NCBI RefSeq assembly: GCF_026013645.1
Contig: NZ_CP110224.1
Span: 2,294,001 to 2,358,000 of the forward strand
Direction: 5' to 3'
Length of the DNA: 64,000 nt
From: Virgibacillus natechei
GTDB lineage: Bacteria > Bacillota > Bacilli > Bacillales > Amphibacillaceae
The notes under the pieces: generated by a model
Seen by the model: only the letters and a program-made list of their open reading frames with translations
The model's database searches: none
What the model was told of the DNA's origin: nothing
Shown here: in pieces, positions 54,849 to 63,082 of the stretch
Layout: every line of letters begins with the position of its first letter
How positions within the stretch are numbered: the first letter of the stretch is position 1
Made by a program: the position numbers and the translations under genes

Positions 54849-55289
54849 ATGAATTTAATCGTATATTTAGCGGGACAAATTCACAGTGATTGGCGAGCAG
54901 AAGTAGAAGAGAAAGCCGTAGAAAAAAAACTCCCTTTAACATTTGTGGCACCACAAACGAATCATGATCGATCGGATGATATTGGGGATACCGTTTTAGG
55001 TGAACAACCTGGAAATCTTTATCGGGACGATGCTGCTTCAAGCATTAATAATTTAAGAACACAGGTATTATTGCAAAAATCAGATGTTGTCATTGCGCTG
55101 TTTGGTGAACAATACAAACAATGGAACACAGCAATGGATGCAAGTACTGCCATCAGTTTGAATAAGCCTACCATTATTGTACGTCCGAAATCATTAATTC
55201 ACCCTTTAAAGGAGCTTTCTAACAAGGCTAATGTAACGGTTGAAACGCTTGATCAAGCGATAGATGTGTTGAATTATATCTATGAATAG
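54849..55289 (+). CDS. ytoQ: YtoQ family protein
   Basis: A 146-residue protein matching the YtoQ family, which has a nucleoside 2-deoxyribosyltransferase-like fold. Visible parts are the start LIVYLAGQIHSDWR, the conserved FVAPQTNHDRSDDIGD, and SDVVIALFGEQYKQWNTAMD, which resembles the nucleotide-binding face. The activity is unproven. TTGGAGG precedes the ATG. It ends with a compact terminator, immediately followed by a family A repeat. Confidence 0.88.
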   Translation: MNLIVYLAGQIHSDWRAEVEEKAVEKKLPLTFVAPQTNHDRSDDIGDTVLGEQPGNLYRDDAASSINNLRTQVLLQKSDVVIALFGEQYKQWNTAMDASTAISLNKPTIIVRPKSLIHPLKELSNKANVTVETLDQAIDVLNYIYE

Positions 55290-55297
55290 ATCAAGGT

Positions 55298-55320
55298 AGC
55301 GGCATAGATTGCCGCTTTTT
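55298..55320 (+). terminator. terminator of ytoQ
   Basis: AGCGGCA (55298-55304) pairs with TGCCGCT (55310-55316), followed by TTTT. The family A repeat starts four bases later. Confidence 0.85.
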
Positions 55321-55323
55321 CAA

Positions 55324-55765
55324 TGCATAGGAAACTATAGAATTTAAAAGCTGTGGATAACTTATACACTGCAATAGCCACGTCCAGCTCCAGCGCCCAG
55401 CAACTAGCAAATCTTTACGGTGGGGCGAGCATTTAGCGCAGCCCCAAACTTCACACTCCTCCACTACGATAAAGAAGACTTGCCGATTGGCTCCGCCAGA
55501 GGCTTAGTCGCACTTATGCCCTGTGGGTGAAAAGAAGACTTACTGATTGCCAAGCCGGCAGGCGTAGGCAGAAGTAAAGTCGCACTTATACCCTTGTGGT
55601 GAAAGTCAACATCGACTCACTCCGTTCGTCGTGTTTCCTTTTCGCTTTCCAAGCATAAGATTCACTTTGACTTTCGCCACTACTGGCGATAAGTCAAGTT
55701 CATCTAATCTCATTGCGGGGTGCTCCAGTTTGTACGTTGCTAAAGGGGCGCTTGCGCTTTTGTTC
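55324..55765 (+). repeat. family A modular repeat (442 bp) reading into the DUF84 gene
   Basis: Same orientation as 15809-16016 and inverted relative to 26086-26609. A DnaA-box-like 9-mer is at 55352-55360. A GGGGC hairpin cassette (55423-55449), shared with family B, is inserted here only. Two tandem units each begin AAGAAGACTT and end in GTCGCACTTATRCCC plus TGTG. The right end, 55700-55765, encodes the last 21 residues and the stop of the gene on the opposite strand. It lies between convergent genes. Confidence 0.87.
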
Positions 55766-56263
55766 TTCCCAAAATTCCCATTGACCTCGCAAAAGTTTTA
55801 CAACATGGGCAAACATTTCCTGCCTTGAAATGAGATCATTCGTAAAAATACCAATAGCTCCTTCTTTTTTTCGGACTTCTTCCTTCATTGCATATCGATC
55901 CATCACATCACCAAGTTCCATCCCATTTCTTAATTGTTCATCAATTGCCTTCGGTAGCATTATTCGTGCTCCGCTAGCCGTATAAACCTCACCAGTATTG
56001 GTAACAAGGGCACCCCAATTACATAGATACAATTGGTTGTCCACATACATTACGCCGCCTTCAAGCCCAATACCTATCGTACTTAAGTTGAAGTTAACAC
56101 ATTGAAATGCTCGATTAATGGCTCCTTTTCTCGTTTCTTTATCAGAAAAAGGTTGATCGGATACATTTGATGGTACCTCAACTCCAGTTACCCTCTTTTT
56201 TGGAAAAACTTCCTTCACTGCTTCTATTTTGGTAGGATTTTTGGAACCAACACTAATAGTCAT
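55700..56263 (-). CDS. DUF84 / inosine-xanthosine triphosphatase-like protein with repeat-derived C-terminus
   Basis: Likely hydrolyses non-canonical purine nucleoside triphosphates, like YjjX. The protein shows ISVGSKNPTKIEAVKEVFP, the SDQPFSDKETRKGAINRAF segment, GIGLEGGVMYVDNQLYLCNWGA (written as GIGLEGG and LYLCNWGA) and DRYAMKEEVRKKEGAIGIFTNDLI, all family-like. Native sequence runs to about residue 166 (WEFWE region). The remaining 21 residues, EQKRKRPFSNVQTGAPRNEI plus R, are translated from the family A repeat, which also provides the TGA. The tail is basic and probably disordered. Whether a few native residues were lost cannot be seen. Confidence 0.85.
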   Translation of the reverse strand: MTISVGSKNPTKIEAVKEVFPKKRVTGVEVPSNVSDQPFSDKETRKGAINRAFQCVNFNLSTIGIGLEGGVMYVDNQLYLCNWGALVTNTGEVYTASGARIMLPKAIDEQLRNGMELGDVMDRYAMKEEVRKKEGAIGIFTNDLISRQEMFAHVVKLLRGQWEFWEEQKRKRPFSNVQTGAPRNEIR

Positions 56264-56368
56264 TGTTTACACCCTTTTTTAGAAAAATTGGCTTATATCA
56301 AGCCTTAGTCCATTTTCATGATAGATGGCGCCTCGATCAAGGCAAGCCATGGTGGTTACTTATCTGCT

Positions 56369-56402
56369 AAAAATTGCTGCTATCATTGAATGATAGCAGC
56401 AA
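56369..56402 (-). terminator. terminator of ytoP
   Basis: A perfect stem TTGCTGCTATCATT (56374-56387) with its complement up to 56402, followed on the minus strand by TTTTTA. Confidence 0.85.
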
Positions 56403-56412
56403 TTAACTTATA

Positions 56413-57480
56413 TTAGCTGGATTGTCGAATTTGTTCCAGTGTATTTTGATCTGTTTCTTTAACAAGTTTCACAATTAATTCTTTGGCCGCTGCATAATCA
56501 TCAATATGGATCATCGATGCAGACGTGTGAATATACCGTGAGCAAATACCAACTACAGCTGACGGTACACCATTATTCGAAATATGAACACGCCCCGCGT
56601 CCGTACCTCCCTGTGATACAAAATATTGGTAGGGAATATGATTTGATTCTGCTGTATCAAGAATAAATTCTCTCATGCCTCGATGCGTTATCATCGTACG
56701 GTCAAAAATACGAAGTAGCGCTCCTTTTCCTAATTGGCCAAATGCCTCTTCGTCGCCTGATGCATCATTTGCTGGTGATGCATCCATCGCGTAAAAGATA
56801 TCTGGATTGATCATATTTGCTGCAACTTGTGCCCCGCGTAATCCAACTTCTTCTTGAACAGTTGCTCCGGAGTATAATTGGTTTGGAATTGTTTCGTTTT
56901 GCAATTCCTTCATCAATTCAATTGATAAGCCACAGCCATAACGGTTATCCCAAGCTTTTGCCAATATTTTTTTCTCGTTAGCCATTGGCGTAAAAGGTGT
57001 GTTCGGTACAATAGCCTGCCCTGGCCTTATTCCGATTTTTTCAGCATCTTCTTGGTCGTCTGCTCCAATATCAATCAACATATTTTTAATTTCCATTGGC
57101 TTCTTACGTTGCTCTTCTGTCAAATTATGGGGAGGTATAGAACCAATAACACCTGTAACGGGGCCATTATCTGTCATAACTTGCATTCGTTGTGCCAACA
57201 AAACTTGACTCCACCAACCTCCCAATGGTTGAAAACGGATCATTCCATTTTTGGTAATCTGCGTTACCATAAAGCCAACTTCGTCCATATGCCCTGCAAC
57301 CATAACTTTCGGTCCTTCACCATGTTTAACACCAAATACACCGCCAAGATTGTCTTGGATTATTTCATCAGAATATTTCCCTAATTCCTCTCTCATGAAT
57401 GAACGTACAAGGTGCTCATTTCCAGGCGCGCCCTGTAATTCTGTCAAATTTTTAAAAAGATCCAGCGTATCCTGTTTCAT
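56413..57480 (-). CDS. ytoP: M42-family aminopeptidase YtoP
   Basis: A two-metal aminopeptidase that usually forms large tetrahedral assemblies. The 355-residue protein has the metal ligands in order: histidine in [12 protein letters not shown] (about 65-76), aspartate in [11 protein letters not shown], glutamates in [11 protein letters not shown], aspartate in [11 protein letters not shown], and the late histidine in [15 protein letters not shown]-like insertion with [19 protein letters not shown] interrupts it, as usual. GGAGGGG precedes the ATG at 57480; the frame opens earlier at a TTG inside that site. It is divergent from ytzB. Confidence 0.94.
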   Translation of the reverse strand: MKQDTLDLFKNLTELQGAPGNEHLVRSFMREELGKYSDEIIQDNLGGVFGVKHGEGPKVMVAGHMDEVGFMVTQITKNGMIRFQPLGGWWSQVLLAQRMQVMTDNGPVTGVIGSIPPHNLTEEQRKKPMEIKNMLIDIGADDQEDAEKIGIRPGQAIVPNTPFTPMANEKKILAKAWDNRYGCGLSIELMKELQNETIPNQLYSGATVQEEVGLRGAQVAANMINPDIFYAMDASPANDASGDEEAFGQLGKGALLRIFDRTMITHRGMREFILDTAESNHIPYQYFVSQGGTDAGRVHISNNGVPSAVVGICSRYIHTSASMIHIDDYAAAKELIVKLVKETDQNTLEQIRQSS

Positions 57481-57661
57481 CAATTTCCCCTCCAACTTGT
57501 TTCTATGTAGTAGTCAGTATAACGTAAAGTATCTATCTATTTCCACCATTCACTCATTGGCAATGTTTTATTTTCTATTTACCTCTATTTCGGTTATACT
57601 AAAAAGTGAATTCTAAATAATAGTTAGAAAAACTAAAATCTAATCTAGAGGTGAAATGAAT

Positions 57662-57976
57662 ATGCGTTTAAGACAAGTAGTTTTAGCTACGGGCATAGGA
57701 CTGATTATCGGCTATTTAGCAAAACAGCAAGTCACTCACTACCAAAAGGTAACACCTGAAAAAGCGCTCAAACAAGCGAAAGATACATTTAAGAAAAATG
57801 GCCCAATAAGTGGTTCATGGATCTATATGAAGCCAGAAGAAGTGGAAAAAAACGGCTTGCTATACAACGCATATCGCGGTGGCGTAACCCGAAATGTAGA
57901 CGGTCAAAACAAACAATATGAGTTTTATGTAGATGTGGATACTGGTGCAGTAGTCGGATCTGTACAGACTGCATAA
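57662..57976 (+). CDS. ytzB: PepSY-domain membrane protein YtzB
   Basis: A 104-residue protein with an N-terminal hydrophobic helix (about residues 4-21) that acts as signal or anchor, followed by a single small PepSY-type domain (about 30-104: SPEKALKQAKDTF-like helix, then strands ending EFYVDVDTGAVVGSVQ). PepSY domains are thought to inhibit or guide peptidases; its neighbour ytoP is an aminopeptidase but cytoplasmic, so a link is not certain. AGAGGTG is eight bases before the ATG at 57662. Confidence 0.85.
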   Translation: MRLRQVVLATGIGLIIGYLAKQQVTHYQKVTPEKALKQAKDTFKKNGPISGSWIYMKPEEVEKNGLLYNAYRGGVTRNVDGQNKQYEFYVDVDTGAVVGSVQTA

Positions 57977-57978
57977 TG

Positions 57979-58011
57979 AATACTAGCTGCTCAATTCGAG
58001 CAGCTAGTATT
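57979..58011. terminator. bidirectional terminator between ytzB and ytnP
   Basis: A 14-base perfect stem (57979-57992 with 57998-58011) around a 5-base loop, between convergent genes. Confidence 0.85.
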
Positions 58012-58018
58012 ATTCTAT

Positions 58019-58861
58019 CTATCGTTTACGCTCAACTTCTTCGATTTTTTCACCAGACTCGTCAAATTTCAACGCACGATAGTATGCATCATGATAGAAT
58101 GTATACCACGCTTTTCGCTGGTAACCGAAGTCCATCCATTTTTCTTTCTCGTGAACAGATGTAACTGGATAATCATCATATGCAAGTGCCCATAATTTAT
58201 TTTGATGGGCATGTGTAGGCATGATATCTGCCATATGTATAAAGCAATGATCCCCATCTTCAAAAACCAAAATACAATGTCCATCACTATGGCCGCCTGT
58301 ATGAATCATTTTTAAGCCATCCGCTATCTCTACCTCGCTATCAAAGGGCTTTACCTGATCTACTAACGGCTCCCAATTCATCTTCCAGTACGTACTCTTG
58401 GAGCGAATATTAGGGTTTCTCATTTCATTCCATTCAACTGCAGACGTATGTATCGTCGCATGTTCAAACACGGATGCATATGTATCTCCAGACTTTTTGG
58501 TTAATCCACACGCATGATCAAAATGTAAATGTGTCATTAATACGCTATCTATATCATTCACTGTTAAGCCAACTTCTTCTAATGATTTTTCAATCGAAGA
58601 CTGTTCACGCACGCCAAAATTGCGTAATTGCTTATCCGTTAACTTATCATTCCCCATTCCAGAATCAATTAGAAAGTTTTTCCCATCCAACTGTAATAAA
58701 ATTGGATCCGTCCGTAATTCAATTTGGTTTTTTTCATTATATGGGTATTTTTTGCTCCACAATGCTTTTGGTACCACACCGAACATTGCTCCGCCATCGA
58801 GGAAATTATCCCCACCATTCAACCATGTTAAACTCGCTCTTCCAACTTGCAGTTTCTCCAT
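58019..58861 (-). CDS. ytnP: metallo-beta-lactamase fold hydrolase YtnP (lactonase-like)
   Basis: A 280-residue hydrolase related to N-acyl homoserine lactonases. B. subtilis YtnP has quorum-quenching activity. Visible are [12 protein letters not shown], the metal motif [11 protein letters not shown] (about 108-118), the histidine in [13 protein letters not shown], and the aspartate in [15 protein letters not shown]. All zinc ligands appear present. It is convergent with ytzB. A family B repeat lies within 100 bases upstream of its start, so that repeat may influence its promoter. Confidence 0.92.
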   Translation of the reverse strand: MEKLQVGRASLTWLNGGDNFLDGGAMFGVVPKALWSKKYPYNEKNQIELRTDPILLQLDGKNFLIDSGMGNDKLTDKQLRNFGVREQSSIEKSLEEVGLTVNDIDSVLMTHLHFDHACGLTKKSGDTYASVFEHATIHTSAVEWNEMRNPNIRSKSTYWKMNWEPLVDQVKPFDSEVEIADGLKMIHTGGHSDGHCILVFEDGDHCFIHMADIMPTHAHQNKLWALAYDDYPVTSVHEKEKWMDFGYQRKAWYTFYHDAYYRALKFDESGEKIEEVERKR

Positions 58862-58939
58862 CTGTCATTCCCCCTATTGTATTTAAATTAGAATCTTATC
58901 GTAAGTATTATTGCTCTTAAATCTTCATAGTTGATATAA

Positions 58940-59092
58940 AAGACGACGTAACTTGAAATGAAGGATGATATCTTTTAACCCGCTGCGGAAATCAACCTGG
59001 TAGTTGCGTCGTCTTCTATAGATTTGCGTAAAAACAGCAATTCTTTTCGGTGGGACGAGTAACCATAGTCCCAATCTTTTAGAAAATAGCCT
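58940..59092. repeat. family B repeat, copy 2
   Basis: Homologous to 37441-37606. It has an inverted pair AGACGACGTAACT (58941-58953) and its near complement (59002-59014), then TATAGATTTGCGT, AAAAACAGCA, TTCTTTTCGGTGGGACGAG and ATAGTCCCAA and a final TTTTAGAAAATAGCC. The GGGAC/GTCCC hairpin arms keep pairing despite changes from copy 1 (GGGGC/GCCCC), a compensatory change that favours a folded RNA or DNA. It fills most of the 400-base gap upstream of ytnP. Confidence 0.78.
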
Positions 59093-59205
59093 TAAGTTAA
59101 GTGTAGCTAAATCTATAATTTTCTGCAAACGCTATCACTTATTGCAAGATAAATGTAATGATTAGAGTTCCTTGTAGCATACAATTAGGTAGGATGTGAA
59201 AACAT

Positions 59206-59234
59206 AAAACGAGTTTGAATAGCAAACTCGTTTT
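59206..59234 (-). terminator. terminator downstream of trmB
   Basis: A 12-base perfect stem AAAACGAGTTTG (59206-59217) with 59223-59234, loop of 5, followed on the minus strand by the TTTT of the stem and ATG. It backs up the stop-codon palindrome. Confidence 0.75.
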
Positions 59235-59250
59235 GATGAATTTCATCTAG

Positions 59251-59280
59251 GAGATGAAGGTAATTAATTACCTTCATCTC
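59251..59280 (-). terminator. perfect 30-base palindrome around the trmB stop codon
   Basis: GAGATGAAGG (59251-59260), TAATTAATTA (59261-59270), CCTTCATCTC (59271-59280). The TAA of trmB is within the centre. No T-run follows directly, but a normal terminator is 17 bases further on. Confidence 0.6.
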
Positions 59281-59923
59281 TTTCCATACTGAATGAAGCC
59301 CTGCAACGATATATAGGTTGTCCTTTTGCAGAAAATTTCTCTTCATATTCTGTCATCACATTCAAAGGATCCTCGTACTCATGTAAATCCAGACGCACTT
59401 CCTCTACTATCAGTCCAAATTTAGAGAAACTTACTAATGAGTATTCAAACAATCCTTTATTATCTGTTTTGAAAACAATTTCACCCGTTGGTTCTAGAAT
59501 TGCTTGGTATTGTTTTAAAAAAGTGTGGAAGGTTAATCTTCTTTTTTCGTGGCGATTCTTTGGCCATGGATCGGAGAAGTTGAGATAGATCGTAGCTACT
59601 TCATTATCAGCAAAAATTTCCTGTATATTTTCTGCATTTTCATTTAATAATGCGATATTATCCAATCCTGAATCCAGCACTTTTTGCGCTGCTGTTACGA
59701 TAACACTTTTTTCAAGTTCGATTCCCACGAAGTTAATATTCGGAAATTGCTTTGCCATCCCGACAATAAACTGACCTTTTCCAGTCCCAATTTCGATATG
59801 AACCGGATTGTCATTTCCAAAAATGGACTTCCAATCTCCCTTATTTTCATATGGACTTCCTAGCACAATATGATTATTATTTTCTAAAAAGTCATCTGCC
59901 CATGGCTTGTAACGTTGACGCAT
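59264..59923 (-). CDS. trmB: tRNA (guanine-N7-)-methyltransferase
   Basis: Methylates G46 in the tRNA variable loop using SAM. The 219-residue protein has the family start MRQRYKPWADDFLENN, the SAM site HIEIGTGKGQFIVGMA (about 40-55), FVGIELEKSVI, the catalytic stretch IYLNFSDPWPKNRHEKRRLT (about 112-131), and FKTDNKGLFEYSL. It matches the short Bacillus YtmQ form without an N-terminal extension. AAAGGTG precedes the ATG. It is divergent from ytzH, as in B. subtilis. Confidence 0.96.
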   Translation of the reverse strand: MRQRYKPWADDFLENNNHIVLGSPYENKGDWKSIFGNDNPVHIEIGTGKGQFIVGMAKQFPNINFVGIELEKSVIVTAAQKVLDSGLDNIALLNENAENIQEIFADNEVATIYLNFSDPWPKNRHEKRRLTFHTFLKQYQAILEPTGEIVFKTDNKGLFEYSLVSFSKFGLIVEEVRLDLHEYEDPLNVMTEYEEKFSAKGQPIYRCRASFSMERDEGN

Positions 59924-60044
59924 CGTTTACACCTTTCTTTACTAAAGATTATTCAAACTTAATCAAATCGGTTATCGTTTCTTCCCTTAAATTTTTGTAT
60001 AGAAATTCAAATAAAACGTAAACTACTAATTGAGGTGATTTCAA

Positions 60045-60332
60045 ATGGCACTTAATGTAAATAGTCAATTAACATTATTACATGATATTTTAGATGAACA
60101 AACAGCAGATAGCAATGGCCAAGTTTCTGAATATCAACAAATTAAACGATTAGTTCAGAAAATGACAGCCAATAATAGTATAACCGACGAGCAGTTACTG
60201 CAATTACTACCGGAAATTTATAATTACGGAAGACAAGGAGAAATTGCCCAGAATTCACCAGAGCATATTACAACAAACAGGCAAAATATTGAAAATTGGC
60301 TACATGCTATACAAAATTCTAATCTAGAATAG
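60045..60332 (+). CDS. ytzH: YtzH-like protein
   Basis: A 95-residue soluble helical protein of the YtzH family, recognised by place and by the pattern NVNSQLTLLHDILDEQTADS followed by ISEYQQIKRLVQ-like text and a final ENWLHAIQ. Function unknown. TTGAGGTGAT precedes the ATG. It lies between trmB and ytmP as in Bacillus, and its last 14 bases overlap the 3' end of the convergent ytmP. Confidence 0.85.
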   Translation: MALNVNSQLTLLHDILDEQTADSNGQVSEYQQIKRLVQKMTANNSITDEQLLQLLPEIYNYGRQGEIAQNSPEHITTNRQNIENWLHAIQNSNLE

Positions 60333-61137
60333 AGCTACCAATATATGCATTAAGTTCCTGAATATTTTTTAGTCTTTCCAGTTTTTTTTCATTTTCATTA
60401 CGCTCACTATGCCAACTAAAATAGTGGAGGGCATCTAACAAAAGATACCAGTACATTCGTTCAATCAAATGTTCATCATTGTCAGCCCCGTATTTTTTCA
60501 GCCATTCATTCCAATCTTTATTTGGAATATAGGATTTCATTACCATACCAAAGTCTGTAACGGGGTCAGCAATGATGGCATTATCCCAATCAATTAAATA
60601 TAAATGTCCTTTATTTGTTAGCAATAAATTATTATGGTTTAAATCACCATGACAAACCACTTGTCTTTGTTCTCTTGTTGTAGGTAACAACCGTTCTAGA
60701 TACGTTAAAGCAATTTGAATATCATCATAGGTTTTTAGGAGTTCCGTAGAATATATACGTTCCTTTATTTCATAAAAGCTGTCATCTGAGGTGACGGGTT
60801 TCTTCCCTAGACGCATAAGCATGTGCAATAATTCAGAGGAATGATGAATTTTACGTAATATATCAGCTACCTGATGATGCTGCATTTCAAATGGTTTTAA
60901 TTCTCTTCCTTCCATCCATTCCTGGGCAGTAATCACGTCACCATTTTCCATTCGTTTTGTCCAAACGAGTTTTGGTACAATCCCTTCTGCTGATAACACA
61001 GCTAGAAATGGAGATGAATTCCGTTTAAGAAATAATCGCTTATCTTTCTTTTTGGCAAAATAAGCATCACCAGTTAATCCGCCAGCCGGGGTAACCTCCC
61101 AGCCCTTCCCTAATACATTTTCAAACCAATTCACCAT
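60319..61137 (-). CDS. ytmP: YtmP-family phosphotransferase (choline/aminoglycoside kinase fold)
   Basis: A kinase-fold protein of 272 residues with the APH catalytic loop VCHGDLNHNNLLLTNKG (about 158-174) and the metal aspartate in YLIDWDNAIIADPVTDFG. The N-terminal lobe has the lysine in YFAKKKDKRLFLKRNS. The substrate is not known; the family includes choline and sugar kinases, and resistance function should not be assumed. SD GTGAGGA precedes the ATG. It overlaps ytzH tail-to-tail by 14 bases. Confidence 0.9.
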   Translation of the reverse strand: MVNWFENVLGKGWEVTPAGGLTGDAYFAKKKDKRLFLKRNSSPFLAVLSAEGIVPKLVWTKRMENGDVITAQEWMEGRELKPFEMQHHQVADILRKIHHSSELLHMLMRLGKKPVTSDDSFYEIKERIYSTELLKTYDDIQIALTYLERLLPTTREQRQVVCHGDLNHNNLLLTNKGHLYLIDWDNAIIADPVTDFGMVMKSYIPNKDWNEWLKKYGADNDEHLIERMYWYLLLDALHYFSWHSERNENEKKLERLKNIQELNAYIGSSILD

Positions 61138-61222
61138 AAATTCCTCACATCTTTCAAATTTAACATCCAGATTTATATTCTATAGATAGTAAGCGAAAAA
61201 CACAACTATATTTCACTGTTTA

Positions 61223-62161
61223 TCATGCACCAGCTTTTCGTACTGCTTTACCAAATATACGGATCTCATCCGATTGCTTAGAAATTTCACTCGTTTGGCA
61301 TGTACCTGTTTGTCCATCAACCTGATAGTATAATTGTTCATTTGATATAATTTTTAAATGTGTCGCATTCATCAGTTCAATTTCTTTAAAATTTATATGC
61401 TTTCCATTAAATACGGATAAGAATAATGCTAGAACCTTCCATTTCGAAATAGAATGGAGAACCAATACTGGAAAAACAGCTGGTTGTATTTTGGCACCTG
61501 GGATTATTTTCATGCCACCCCCATAATAAGGATGATTGGCTATCGTTACCATCCAACATTTCGTTATTGTCCGCTTCTTTCCGTTTACTTCTAGTTCCAG
61601 ATCAATCGGCTTAAATGTCAGCAGAACTTTCAGTAGAGCGATAATATAATTAACGGTCCCAATATGAAATCTATCAAAGAAACCTTTTAATTTAGATTTA
61701 CTCGCCATTCGTGCGACTTGAGCGTCAAAGCCAAATCCCAAGCTATTTATAAAGAAGCGTTTCTTCCTGTTATCTATTTTAAAATTACCCAACCAATAAG
61801 GATGACCGTTCTGAGCGTTAATTATTTGTTGTAAAATTTCGAGTGCATTTCCCTTTATTGCAGAACCTCTAGCAAAATCATTGCCTGATCCACCAGGAAT
61901 AAAGGATACAGGGATGTTCCTATTTTTAATACCATTCATGACTTCATGCATCGTACCATCGCCGCCTATAACAATAATAGAGGTGACAACAATATCCTCT
62001 CTTTTCGTAATACGTTGTGCAATTTCCTCAGCATGTCCGACGTACTTGGTATAATAATAACTACTTTCTATCTCTTGATACAATGTATGTTTTTTAATTC
62101 TTGAAAAGATTCGCCTCGAACGGCCCTTACCAGCCTCTGGATTAACAATGAAAATGTACAC
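61223..62161 (-). CDS. ytlR: diacylglycerol kinase-family lipid kinase YtlR
   Basis: A 312-residue protein with the DAGK catalytic domain. It starts MYIFIVNPEAGKGRSRRIF, then has the nucleotide loop IVIGGDGTMHEVMNG (about 62-76) and FIPGGSGNDFARG (about 87-99), and later GFGFDAQVARMASKS. It probably phosphorylates a lipid or sphingoid-like substrate at the membrane. The start is GTG at 62161 with GAGGG seven bases before. It is three bases after the ytlQ stop, in the run thpR-ytlQ-ytlR. Confidence 0.9.
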   Translation of the reverse strand: MYIFIVNPEAGKGRSRRIFSRIKKHTLYQEIESSYYYTKYVGHAEEIAQRITKREDIVVTSIIVIGGDGTMHEVMNGIKNRNIPVSFIPGGSGNDFARGSAIKGNALEILQQIINAQNGHPYWLGNFKIDNRKKRFFINSLGFGFDAQVARMASKSKLKGFFDRFHIGTVNYIIALLKVLLTFKPIDLELEVNGKKRTITKCWMVTIANHPYYGGGMKIIPGAKIQPAVFPVLVLHSISKWKVLALFLSVFNGKHINFKEIELMNATHLKIISNEQLYYQVDGQTGTCQTSEISKQSDEIRIFGKAVRKAGA

Positions 62162-62164
62162 ACG

Positions 62165-63082
62165 TTAACCCTCATTGCCTATGGTAGGATAGATATCTTC
62201 TTCCCATTCCGGGCGTTTAACGGAGATCGTTTGACAGTGCCTCAACAGAATTTCCGTTATTTTTAATTGCCTACTTTTCAATGGAGAAGAAAGATTTCTT
62301 TTTTCACGAAACCACGTTTCATAATGATGCTTATCAACAATTTGTGTGTGAAAGGGTTCCGATGAATAAACAATTTTATTAGTTCTGGACAAGATTGTCT
62401 TCTGTATAGGAAAGTCATTCTCTTCAAAATGAAGAATGCTTTTTATAAGCTTCTCCGTTCGCTTTAAGGCGATAAGTGGATTCAATATCCTCGTTTGATG
62501 TTTACCAGTGTCGATCAACCAGGCTCGTTCATCTCCAGCTATGACAACTGCGTTTGAGTGTTCCTCTACGAGATGAATGATTTCAATACCTATCGGACTT
62601 ATTAAAATAATATCAGAATCAACCGATGCATTTTTTATCGTAAAAATAGGTTCGTACATGATTAAATATGTATCCGGAAATCGTTGCAGAAAATATTTAA
62701 GTATTGGATCTTCATAATAGTACGTATTCATAAATGATCTCTCTGATACGGTAGAAGTAGCCCATTTTAGTTGAAAGTGTAATAGTTTGTCCAAAAAATA
62801 TTGTTTCAATTTAGCTTCCGTATCCAATGATGAGTGATCGTCATCATGCTTTACTTCTTCGACCGGTTCTTCTTTTTTAAAATAATTCTTTAGCTTGAAA
62901 AATCCAGATGTTTTTGTTTCAGGTAATTCTTCTTTTTCTTGTGTGACTTTTTCTGGATTACTCCAATTATGATGGAGCTTTTTCCAATTATCCTGTTTTA
63001 ATCGAATATATTGGGTAGGGTAACGATACGCATCCCATTCATAGCGGGAAATATAATCCTGCAATTTAATTAACTGAGCCAT
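62165..63082 (-). CDS. ytlQ: YtlQ-like protein with NERD-type core
   Basis: A 305-residue soluble protein. The N-terminal third is charged (WNNWS-type aromatic-rich start then Lys/Glu-rich). The centre (about 115-225) has the mixed alpha/beta pattern of a nuclease-related domain, with DSDIILISPIGIEIIHLVEE and NAVVIAGDERAWLIDT. No obvious catalytic set is complete, so nuclease activity is uncertain. GGGGGGAGATG precedes the ATG. Its start overlaps the thpR end by 17 bases, so the two are translationally coupled. Confidence 0.82.
   Translation of the reverse strand: MAQLIKLQDYISRYEWDAYRYPTQYIRLKQDNWKKLHHNWSNPEKVTQEKEELPETKTSGFFKLKNYFKKEEPVEEVKHDDDHSSLDTEAKLKQYFLDKLLHFQLKWATSTVSERSFMNTYYYEDPILKYFLQRFPDTYLIMYEPIFTIKNASVDSDIILISPIGIEIIHLVEEHSNAVVIAGDERAWLIDTGKHQTRILNPLIALKRTEKLIKSILHFEENDFPIQKTILSRTNKIVYSSEPFHTQIVDKHHYETWFREKRNLSSPLKSRQLKITEILLRHCQTISVKRPEWEEDIYPTIGNEG

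Noticed and set aside
55700..55765. Frameshift or sequencing error at the DUF84 3' end
   Set aside because: The last 66 bases match the repeat edge exactly as in the other copies, so the odd tail is explained by the insertion.
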